12,055 nt of DNA from Entrophospora sp. SA101. Lineage: Eukaryota > Glomeromycota > Glomeromycetes > Entrophosporales > Entrophosporaceae. Positions 1-7,238 of this stretch are shown piece by piece. Below the pieces are notes generated by a model that saw only the letters and a program-made list of their open reading frames with translations, did not search any database and was not told where the DNA came from. Each line of letters opens with the position of its first letter. The first letter of the stretch is position 1. The translations under genes were made by a program, and so were the position numbers. The stretch is from contig CAUDNR010002168.1 of assembly GCA_958430865.1 (NCBI GenBank), forward strand, positions 75,815 through 87,869, given 5' to 3'.

Positions 1-77
1 ACTAAATTAGAATTGATATATTCATTATTGAATAATTGCGAATTTTTCCTGGCCAATTTTTTTTGTAACACACTGTA
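1..77. mobile_element. Possible end of a Tc1/mariner-like DNA transposon
   Basis: The first bases end in TGTAACACACTGTATATATA. On the minus strand this reads TA-CAGTGTGTTACAAAAAAA-TTGGCC, which resembles the terminal inverted repeat of Tc1/mariner elements inserted at a TA dinucleotide. The rest of the element would lie left of the window, so neither the opposite repeat nor a transposase can be seen. Resemblance only; an A-rich chance match is possible. Confidence 0.3.
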
Positions 78-1149
78 TATATAGTCTAAAAGCCTATTAG
101 TAAATAATGAAAGTGCCAATATTTATCAGATATTCTTCTAAAATTAATCCTATTTTTTAGTTAATCATTGGCTCAATTTAATAAACTAATAGCTCTTTTA
201 TATTGTAATTAAGTTATTGGTTAAACATTTCTAAAGCTCTTTGTGAGTAATAGTTAGAGTTTCTATTTGAATAAGATTTATTTGAATAAAGCAAATGTAA
301 GGAGCAATTTTCTCACTTTGTTCTTTTTTTAAAATGCTTATGATGGTACTATAATTCTTGGGTGCCATAATAGATCTAATATAAATTAATTTCATATTAA
401 CTATTTTTGTCTAGATGGATATCATGACCACATTACATTGGTAATAGAATTGTAATGTTAAACCAACAATATTGATCCCTGAAAATTTTGGTAATACCAA
501 TGTTCACTTTGTCTGGTTTTGTTGCAGTATGTCCCATTTAATATAGATTTCAAAATTATAATTATTTCAATTTGACAAGAAAATCAAAAGAAGATTCCTT
601 TTCTCATAAAGTAGTGGCTCCAATATTAGAACCATTTTTTAATAACAATATATTAATTATTAAAGACCATTGTAAAACAATCAGCAGATCGTTGTATATC
701 CACCATCAATCAAAGAATTCTATCCTCTTCTCCTATAATTCCATCTCGTCATGTCTCTATGACACGTTTATCATTCCACAAACCAATAAAGTTCCCATTA
801 TCAAAAGTAAGCTTTACTCGCTCTTTTTATTATTTCCTCTAACTATAAAGTTGAAGAACTAACATTTTTTTCTTGTTACTGTATTTCCTGCTGAATGGAA
901 TTCTTATAAAGTGGGATATAATACAAAACAAAGAAGATAGATACTGTTTGTGATGTTAGAACATTAAGTGTATAAAAAAATGAAATATTTAATATAAAAC
1001 CAACTGAAATTTGCTAACTAAAATTAAGTTTTTATGTAATATTTTAATCTATAATATATGTTGTAATATTTGCTTAATAAAAAATGAATTCTATATAGTT
1101 AATATTAAATAATATTGATCCCTGAAATTCTTGATAATTTTAAAAAAGT
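78..1149. other. AT-rich intergenic stretch, no supported gene
   Basis: No reading frame here has convincing protein character. A plus-strand stretch at 666-806 lies between a possible acceptor (ATTAAAG) and a good donor (GTAAGC) and stays open for 47 codons, but it has no partner exon. A 17-base string, AATATTGATCCCTGAAA, occurs at 467-483 and again at 1112-1128, the second just left of repeat copy A. A short inverted repeat, ACATTGGTA / TACCAATGT, lies at about 434-504. Confidence 0.5.
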
Positions 1150-1596
1150 TTCATGTGACACGAATTTCGAATTTATTTTCACATATTAATATTAATATAG
1201 AAAAGCAAAGCCTCAGGGAAATGTCACACGACTATTCAAATAGAGCTTGGATCCGGATAAAAATTTTGGATATCCGAATTGTTATTACAATTAATTACTA
1301 CTTATATTACTATAATTTAAACGGAATACCCGGATATTTAAACTAATATTAATATTCTAAAGTCAGACAATAGATGTCGCACCAGGACTTGTTCAAATCC
1401 ATAACAGGAATATCATTTTGGAGGTTTGATGTGGTTATTATACTTAAAAAGAATTCGAGTTGTCTTTGTTGATACAGTGGCCTTTTTTAGGTTGATGAAG
1501 TTTTCCATTGTGTAGGTCGTGGCTTCAACAAAGGATCTTTATAAATTATTGGTACTACATGACGTGACATATTAATAAATAACAATAAAAATAGTA
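1150..1596. repeat. Dispersed 447-bp direct repeat, copy A
   Basis: This block recurs at 7239-7685 at a constant offset of 6089 with no difference that I can see, in the same orientation. Both copies follow an A-run (TTTTAAAAAAG here, TTATAAAAAAAAC at copy B) and end with AATAGTA; the flanks are otherwise unrelated. I see no TG...CA ends, no clear terminal inverted repeat and no target duplication. The minus strand carries a 74-codon frame (1570 to 1349) with one internal TAA and protein-like composition. The right 25 bases overlap the predicted end of the RING gene. Confidence 0.92.
1349..1570 (-). pseudogene. Possible broken coding fragment inside repeat copy A
   Basis: Reading the minus strand of the repeat from an ATG at 1570 gives MSRHVVPIIYKDPLL..., a TAA after 27 residues, then 45 more open codons containing VMDLNKSWCDIYCLTLEY and a stop at 1351-1349. 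The composition (Trp, Pro, Cys, few homopolymers) looks more like degraded coding sequence than like random AT-rich DNA. A CTAAAAAAG just after the internal TAA could also be a splice acceptor. I do not recognise the family. The same frame exists in copy B (7659 to 7438). Confidence 0.3.
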
Positions 1597-4104
1597 TTAA
1601 CTAGATTAGAATTGTTATTGGTGTTTATATTAGTAGATTGATAATACCAAGACCATGGTCTAAACCAATGTTGTTGGTTATCATTTGTTTCAATGTATGA
1701 TCTAGCAGTTGTTGAAACAGGTGCATCATCATCATCATCATCATCATCATCGTCGTCGTCATCATCTTCTTCGTATGAAGAAGAGAATGTGGGTGATTCA
1801 GAAGATATAGAAGAATTACATGAAAAACATCTGAATGTTTGCTCGTTTTCTGAATCATCTTCTGAAGTTTCCATATCATTACTAACATCTGAATCATAAA
1901 TTTATGATTAAAAAAAACTCTATTTATATTTAAATAATAATAATGAATTATTTATACAAACCCCAGTTGAATGTACTCTCAAACATCATTTCATCTTCAT
2001 CTTCTGCAGCAGAATTTTCTGATGAGCTACTGCTGCTACTGCTGCTGCTATTACTACTACTATATGATCCCATAAATTCTTCTGTTGCCGATGAGTCATC
2101 GACATATGTATTTCTTAATCTTGATGATGATGATGATGATGTAGAATGACGATATAAAGAATTCGTGAATTCTGCATTACTATCATGTAGAGGATTAAAT
2201 GAAGTGTTTGCTGATATATCATGAATTGTTTGTGACAAAAATGAATTAGTATTATTATGACGGCGATTGATGCTATTATTATTATTGTTGTTGTTGTTGT
2301 TATCATTATTGTTGTTATAAAGATTTTCGTTATTATTGATATTAGTAATATTAGTATAGAATGATCTATTATCATCTCTTAATTCTGATGAATTTTGGTT
2401 ACTTGAAATTTCTGAAGATATTATATTGCGTCTAGAAGAATCATTATTTCGATATCTTGATGAAATAGTTGATTGTCTGTTGCCTTCACGTCTTCTTGAT
2501 GAAAAATTAGGACTAAGATCTCTGAAATCACGAACATCTCTCAAGTGACCCCTTCTTTCTTGATCTGCATTCAACCTGTTTCTAATTAAGCCTGTAAATC
2601 CATTCCTAACAGATTCTCGAAAAAAACGTGACCTTGTACGGGAGTGAGATCTTGTTGAATTTAATCTAGAATGTGAACTAGCGGTATTACTATGATCATT
2701 AAGATTCAAAGTTGATGATAATGACCTCGATAAATTATCCTCGTTATCTAAGATTTCACTTTCATCATCATCATCATAATTATTGTTGTTGTCGTCGTCG
2801 TCGTCGTTGTCGTCGTCGTCGTCGTTGTTGTTGTTGTTGTTGACGTTATCATAAAATCTGTTATTAGAATCATTCGTTGGTGAATGCATGATACGACCGT
2901 TTCTCCTAATTTGTGAAGGTAAATTTTCAGAACTACTATTATAATATGAAGTAGTGAATGTTCGATAATGATTCATTGAATCATTTGTGTCGAAGTCACC
3001 ATCTTCATCCGAAGAATTATCATCATCTTCATTGTCTGTAATTTCAAGTAAATTGACATTATTTCTTTGATTGATTTCATCTTGGCCATGAGTTGAATTA
3101 TCATCACTAAAATAAATAAATAAATATACAAATAAATATAATATTAATATTATTTTTTTTTTAAAAAATTCTTACTTGTCAGTTTCAAAAAAATCATCTT
3201 CTGGATCGTTATCATTGCGGAAAGGATGTCCTAGGTTAAGTCTGCCTCGAAAAATGGAATTTACGACTTGTAAAACACCTAATTAAATCATTTAATATGT
3301 ACAAGTACATATGTGAATAAGAATAAATATATCTCAAGAAACATTTTTTAAACATTATATTTTAAATATTTCAATACCGCGTTGAAAATTGGCGAAATCT
3401 AATTCACCAGGATGAGGCATTTCAGCAGAGTCGTTTATATTTTGCGAATTAGGATGACCATTTATAGGAAATTCCCAGCTTCTTGGTTGTTTAACTATTT
3501 TTTCTACTTCAAGCCGACAGTATGGACATTTGTAGTCACCTATAATTAATAATAATATTATTATTTATTTTGTTGAATGAATTAAATAACTTTTATATCA
3601 TTATTACCAGAAATGTTGAAATGAGATCTAGATTAATTTATAAAATATTAATTAACTTTGTTATTTCATAAAAGTTGAAAATAAATAAATATTTCACAAA
3701 CCCGATGCAATTCAAATGATAAATGTGGCCACAAGATAATCTAACTTGAGCATGCTTTGACTCAACTTGTTCAATACATATGGCGCAATCGATTGTTTCG
3801 CCTTCAGCGTAATGATACATTTTTTCCTGAGGGCGATCGATTTTAGGCAAAGCATTAGAGCTATCGCTTAATTAATTAATTAGTTAGTTAAGTAGCAAGG
3901 TATTAAATTTAAAAAAATATTAAAATATAAATATATACACCTTTGGTTCACATTGTAACTTGATTCAGATGATGAGCTATTATTATTACTGTTATTATTA
4001 TTATGAGTGTTAGTGTTGGTGCTGGTGTTGGTGTTGACTGCAGCAGTGGGAGTAGAAGATATTGTAGTATTAGTTGCGGCCTCCTCTTTCATTACTTTTA
4101 ACAT
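1572..4104 (-). CDS. RING-H2 zinc-finger protein, putative E3 ubiquitin ligase (7 exons)
   Basis: Exons on the minus strand: 4104-3941, 3866-3702, 3627-3608, 3539-3378, 3278-3176, 3106-1962, 1888-1572. All junctions are GT...AG and in phase, giving 691 aa. An Asn/Thr/Ser-rich N-terminus (1-60) precedes a C3H2C3 RING-H2 finger: C82-x2-C85-x14-C100-x-H102-x2-H105-x2-C108-x12-C121-x2-C124. RING-H2 fingers bind two Zn ions and recruit E2 enzymes, so ubiquitin ligase activity is inferred from the family. No membrane segment is evident. The long C-terminal part is low-complexity: Asp/Glu-rich, Asn runs, an Arg/Ser stretch (TRSHSRTRSRFFRE), Ser runs and a 14-Asp tract. The start at 4104 is the first ATG after an in-frame TAA, with A at -3. 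If the last intron (1961-1889) is retained, translation stops at 1948 after 590 aa. The final seven residues and stop lie in repeat copy A. The substrate cannot be inferred. Confidence 0.82.
1722..1775. repeat. ATC/GTC trinucleotide tract coding for poly-Asp
   Basis: A nearly pure run of TCA/TCG triplets on the plus strand, read on the minus strand as GAT/GAC for 14 consecutive Asp. Part of the predicted last RING exon. Such tracts change length by replication slippage. Confidence 0.85.
1889..1961 (-). other. Probable 73-bp last intron of the RING gene (possibly retained)
   Basis: The donor GTTTGT follows codon TGG plus G; the acceptor ATGATTCAG precedes AT GTT AGT, so the join gives Asp and the frame stays open for 103 further codons. 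The same GTTTGT donor is used at 3701 in this gene and at 9781 in the dynein light-chain gene. The length equals that of the neighbouring introns. Retention leads to a stop at 1948 and a protein about 100 residues shorter. Confidence 0.6.
2275..2310. repeat. ATT/GTT tract coding for poly-Asn
   Basis: Triplets read on the minus strand as AAT/AAC, giving a run of nine Asn after a short Asn/Asp stretch in RING exon 6. Confidence 0.8.
2762..2845. repeat. GTC/GTT triplet tract coding for alternating Asp and Asn blocks
   Basis: On the minus strand this encodes blocks of five or six Asn, five Asp, one Asn, five Asp, four Asn, Tyr, then four Asp. Both GAC and GAT, AAC and AAT occur, so it is a compound microsatellite in RING exon 6. 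Confidence 0.85.
3608..3627 (-). other. 20-nt micro-exon completing the RING finger
   Basis: Joining the exon ending at 3702 (ATC GG) directly to the exon starting at 3539 (GTGAC...) puts a TGA immediately in frame. Between them, bases 3627-3608 are flanked by TCTAG before and GTAATA after. Including these 20 bases adds residues S-H-F-N-I-S and restores the frame into GDYKCPYC, which supplies Cys7 and Cys8 of the RING. The flanking introns (74 and 68 bp) match the size of the gene's other introns. Confidence 0.85.
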
Positions 4105-4633
4105 TTTTAAATATAAAAAAGTTTATAAATTTTTTTTCCACATTTGTATTATATATAGAATAAACATTGTGGACAAACCCACATTTGGTAAATCAAAATT
4201 TTGGATGTAAGACAATGATCATAGTAACTAGTTGGGTGGCTTTTGCTAGGAAAACCGAGATTCAAGAGCCCAGCCAAAATTTCTTTTTTTTAATTTCAAA
4301 TTTAATCTACTACATAAAGAATTACAAATGATGAGTACGTTCGTTATCCTTAATTAAAAAAAAAGGAATAAAAAAACCGAAAAATTTTTAATATGTGGTT
4401 AATTATTAATTTTACGTTGTACGGGGAAATATTCGATTTCTTTAAAGTGCTTTCACGATTTTTTTATTTTATTTGAGAAGAGGTTCTTTACATAGTTGAG
4501 AAAGTGTAAAAAGATATATAGATCGATGCATGAAATGTAAAAGTAAAAATTTAATATTAATATTCCTTTTAACGTTTTCTTTTAACGTAATTTTTCTAAT
4601 GCCCATCTCTAAACATGCCATATCAATGTTTTT
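4105..4633. other. 5' region of the RING gene and AT-rich spacer
   Basis: Upstream of the minus-strand ATG. No conserved coding frame or promoter motif can be named. A minus-strand frame at 4678-4469 is partly the GAAC-rich repeat next door and has no domain character. Confidence 0.4.
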
Positions 4634-4731
4634 TGAACCTGAACTAACTTGAACAGATAATGGTTGAACTCGAACCAAATTTGAACTGTATCCATAAGTT
4701 TAGTTCGAGTTTGGTTCAAAGTTCAAGTTCA
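4634..4731. repeat. GAAC/GTTC-rich imperfect foldback
   Basis: The left half has repeated GAAC motifs (GAACCTGAAC, TTGAACTCGAACC, TTTGAACTG, 4634-4687). The right half carries the complement (TTTAGTTCGAGTTTGG, TTCAAAGTTCAAGTTC, 4698-4731), so the two can pair around a loop of about 10 bases. It may be a decayed foldback or MITE-like repeat; no ends or target duplication could be assigned. Confidence 0.6.
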
Positions 4732-4936
4732 ATCACATGATATTGCGTGATAAAGTTTTGTAACTAGTATAATTGTACACTACCACCAAATAACATTAAG
4801 ACTTCAATGAATGCTTGTCTGAAAAAAATTAACAATATTTGATAATTATTAGCCAGTTTTATAATCTAATCATCAAGTTATTAAATTTTCAAGTAATTTT
4901 CTCTATGAGAAATTCTTATAGAAAAGCTGTACTAGT
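4732..4936. other. AT-rich spacer
   Basis: Nothing recognisable. The last bases, GTACTAGT, abut the first unit of the 280-bp tandem repeat. Confidence 0.4.
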
Positions 4937-5496
4937 ACCTTTTCTTTCCATGTTTGTTAGTACAAAAAATGTATGGTAAATAGTCACAAGACATTTCCCG
5001 CAGATCTATAAGGGGGTGTAAAACATAGTAAATTTGGGTGATCTGCATCATAGTAAAATTCGAATTTACATATAGTGCAAGTCACCTAGTCCCGCAACTT
5101 ACTGCGCCCCGTGGCCAATTTTGGGGAAAGAATCAAATCTCAGAATTGTAAGTTATGCTCAAAAATGCAATAAAATTTTTGTATCACGTGACCTTTAATG
5201 GTGATAAAAAAAAATTACCTTTTCTTTCCATGTTTGTTAGTACAAAAAATGTATGGTAAATAGTCACAAGACATTTCCCGCAGATCTATAAGGGGGTGTA
5301 AAACATAGTAAATTTGGGTGATCTGCATCATAGTAAAATTCGAATTTACATATAGTGCAAGTCACCTAGTCCCGCAACTTACTGCGCCCCGTGGCCAATT
5401 TTGGGGAAAGAATCAAATCTCAGAATTGTAAGTTATGCTCAAAAATGCAATAAAATTTTTGTATCACGTGACCTTTAATGGTGATAAAAAAAAATT
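4937..5496. repeat. Perfect head-to-tail duplication of a 280-bp unit
   Basis: Units are 4937-5216 and 5217-5496. Each starts ACCTTTTCTTTCC and ends GTGATAAAAAAAAATT, and the second begins directly after the first. I find no mismatch, including the A9 run. The unit is less AT-rich than its surroundings (CCCGCAACTTACTGCGCCCC, GTGGCC), contains a palindromic TCACGTGA, and has GCAGATC and GATCTGC as 7-bp inverted arms about 40 bases apart. No reading frame of note. It could be a young tandem duplication or the start of a satellite array. Confidence 0.95.
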
Positions 5497-5518
5497 TTCC
5501 GTTTAAATATTAATATAA

Positions 5519-5608
5519 TTAATATTTAAATTTAAGAACACATTGCACCATGTAAGAAAATTTATCCTATATGAAGAGGATGAAAATACTATAGATAATG
5601 AAGATAAT
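5519..5608 (+). pseudogene. C-terminal remnant of a transposase, pogo/Tigger (DDE_1) type suspected
   Basis: After an in-frame TAA the plus strand is open from 5519, reading ...FKNTLHHVRKFILYEEDE, then NTIDNEDN up to 5608. Removing the inserted element and one ATAAT copy continues with AAA CCT TAA at 6192-6200, a natural end. The LHHVRKFILYEED-like tail followed by an acidic end is, from general knowledge, the style of DDE_1/Tigger transposases, but I cannot search for it. Everything upstream of about 5519 is missing; the 280-bp repeat array now occupies that side. Confidence 0.4.
5604..5608. repeat. Target-site duplication, left copy (ATAAT)
   Basis: ATAAT directly before AGGGGTG; the same five bases directly follow CACCCCT at 6187-6191. 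In AT-rich DNA a 5-bp match has a real chance component, but it sits exactly at both ends of the inverted repeats. Confidence 0.65.
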
Positions 5609-6186
5609 AGGGGTGTTCAAAGTTGTTCCGTTCCTGTTCCTTGTTGTACAATACCTTATTAGGTAATCAACTTTGAGCAGAAATTTCCTAGTTGTTTCCA
5701 TAACTTCTATATTTGGGACTGAACTACACGCGTTTTTTTAAAAAAGATGTCAACTTGTGAAAGAATTGAAGAGGCATTGTTTCTAAATCTATTCCAAGAA
5801 ATAACTGAATTGGATGAATTTGATGAAAGTTTTGTTGTTACACATCATTATTATTAGTAGAAGTTACTGAACTGGATAAATGCTTTGTTGTTGTTGCATG
5901 TCATTAGTAGAAGCTACTCTTTGAACTGGACGAGGCTGTTGTACATTATTAGTAGAAGCTATTTTATGATATTCTCGTTTTCTTGTTTTTATTTTTTTAT
6001 TTTTATTTTTTATTTTTTATTTTTTTTTTAAAATCGTTTCCAAATTTGGAAGTGGAAACAAGGAGAAACAACAAATTTGTTGTTTCTTTGTTCCGTTTCC
6101 TGTTCCTTCTGATCAGCCAATAAAATTTAATTTTGACTGTGTAACAAGGAACAGGAAACAGGAACGGAACAACTTTGAACACCCCT
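5609..6186. mobile_element. 578-bp non-autonomous TIR element (MITE-like)
   Basis: The left end AGGGGTGTTCAAAGTTG... and the inverted right end are identical for 30 bp. After a 7-base insertion in the right arm (an extra TTTCCTG) the pairing resumes for TTCCTTGTT. ATAAT flanks both ends. The AGGGGTGTTCAAA terminus resembles hAT ends (CAGGGGTG...), yet hAT elements make 8-bp duplications; if the ends are drawn as TAGGGG...CCCCTA the duplication is TAA, as in PIF/Harbinger. Inside are a short frame (5747-5857, MSTCERIEEALFLNLFQE...), three degenerate repeats, T-rich runs and a 22-bp palindrome near 6063. No transposase, so it would depend on a helper. Confidence 0.85.
5853..5965. repeat. Three degenerate internal repeats of the TIR element
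   Basis: ATTAGTAGAAG(C/T)TA begins at 5853, 5903 and 5948, and GAACTGGA(T/C) follows the first two, giving spacings of 50 and 45 bases. A related TGAATTGGAT lies upstream at about 5806-5815. Confidence 0.65.
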
Positions 6187-6304
6187 ATAATAAACCTTAA
6201 TAAAAACCTTCTTGATATAGCAGATATCTTGGTTTAACAGATTTTTGGAAAATTTTCCCTAATTGCCCAAACTATCCATTAAATCGAGATTCACTGTGTA
6301 TCAC
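6187..6304. mobile_element. 3' flank and terminal repeat of the interrupted DNA transposon
   Basis: Begins with the second ATAAT copy, then AAACCTTAA (the transposase stop), then spacer, then ATTAAATCGAGATTCACTGTG at about 6280-6299. Inverted, the end reads CACAGTGAATCTCGATTTAA, which resembles pogo/Tigger-type termini (CAGTG..., TA target). The matching left end is absent from the window. Confidence 0.35.
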
Positions 6305-6306
6305 TA

Positions 6307-6523
6307 ACTTTATTATTCATTTAATTATTTATCAGTGATGTTATTAAATATAAGTAAAATAAAAGAGAAATTTATATACATAAATAAACAATAAACAAGC
6401 AACAATAATGATTAAATTAAAAGGTGTTTTATCTCTGACTTTATTCATTTAATTATTTATTGTAGTGATGTTATTAAGTATAAGTTAAAAGAGAAATTTA
6501 TATACATAAATAAATAATAAACA
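6307..6523. repeat. Diverged direct repeat, two units of about 90 bp
   Basis: Unit 1 (6307-6397) and unit 2 (6438-6523) share ACTTTATT...CATTTAATTATTTAT, AGTGATGTTATTAA, ATATAAGT and GAGAAATTTATATACATAAA, with small indels. They are separated by 40 bases. This is an old duplication compared with the mismatch-free 280-bp array. Confidence 0.85.
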
Positions 6524-6524
6524 T

Positions 6525-6697
6525 AACTATTGAATAATTGATAAAATGTTTGTTAGTATATTTTGTTCATAGATCTTGTCCTTAATGCTTACTTAGATCA
6601 CTCCTATACAAACTATTGAATAATTGATAAATGTTCATTAGTATGTTTTGTTCATAAATCCTGTCCTTAATGCTTACTTCAATCATTCCTATACAAA
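6525..6697. repeat. Diverged tandem duplication, 86-bp unit
   Basis: Units 6525-6610 and 6611-6697 both read AACTATTGAATAATTGATAAA... TTTTGTTCATA, CTGTCCTTAATGCTTACTT (one C/T change) and TCCTATACAAA. Divergence is low but visible. Confidence 0.88.
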
Positions 6698-7238
6698 TTG
6701 AATCTTAATCTTTATTATCATCCTCAAAAAAGATGATTTGTTGTTGTCATTTGCTATTTGTTGCTACTATATAATATTATTGTTTAATGTTGCTATAACA
6801 ACTACTGATTGATGGATATTCATAATAATCATTCATGAAACTTTAATCAATATAAAGTCAGAAATATAAAACAATCACTAATAAAATACCTTTTAGTTTT
6901 TGCTGAATCCCATCTACATAAAACTCTTCATGACTATTAAAATTTCTATAAAATAGTTTTTTGTGAACCTCTCTAAAACTTATTAACCAATACCCCCCTA
7001 AAGTAATGAACATATAAAAGCTTAAAGTATTCTACACCTTCTCATTTACTATCAAATCTTTTAAAGCAATATTGAGAAATAATCTGAGCTTTGAAGTGAA
7101 AAAGTAATACTGTTTTTGAATAGCTGTGAATTCATGCAGAGAAGAGCTTTCAATATGAAAAAGTATTCATTAGAAAGCTTTAATGGAGTACTTTCATTTT
7201 AGTTTAACAACAAAGTTCGAGTTTATTATAAAAAAAAC
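6698..7238. other. AT-rich intergenic stretch, no supported gene
   Basis: No coding frame of note on either strand. Loosely repeated GAGCTTT and GAAAAAGTA motifs at about 7087-7195 (GAGCTTTGAAGTGAAAAAGT, GAGCTTTCAATATGAAAAAG) suggest another old short duplication. Confidence 0.4.

Noticed and set aside
572..862. Plus-strand 96-codon frame
   Set aside because: It starts at a TTG codon and is Ile/Asn/Ser-rich with no domain character; a competing frame in the same place looks at least as coding-like.
1131..1346. Plus-strand frame in the repeat (also 7244-7435 in copy B)
   Set aside because: Same repeat sequence read in both copies; Asn/Ile/Tyr-rich as expected of random AT-rich DNA, with no proper start shared by the copies.
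1380..1412. Pol III B-box (GTTCAAATCC) suggesting a SINE or tRNA-derived repeat
   Set aside because: No A-box 30-60 bases upstream, no tRNA cloverleaf, and no A-tail at the expected end.
1693..2375. Plus-strand poly-Ser/poly-Leu frames (1693-1899, 1943-2149) and alternative minus-strand frames (1625-1897, 2115-2375)
   Set aside because: They are other-frame readings of the Asp/Asn/Ser triplet tracts in the minus-strand RING gene.
4007..4210. Plus-strand frame rich in Val/Leu
   Set aside because: Antisense to the Asn/Thr-rich first exon of the RING gene.
4469..4678. Minus-strand 69-codon frame
   Set aside because: The first part is translated GAAC-rich foldback; the rest is Ile/Leu/Lys-rich without recognisable features or conserved spacing.
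4937..5496. CRISPR-like or satellite array
   Set aside because: Only two abutting units of 280 bp with no spacers; simple tandem duplication.
5609..6186. Firm assignment of the TIR element to hAT
   Set aside because: The end sequence fits, but the expected 8-bp target duplication is absent.
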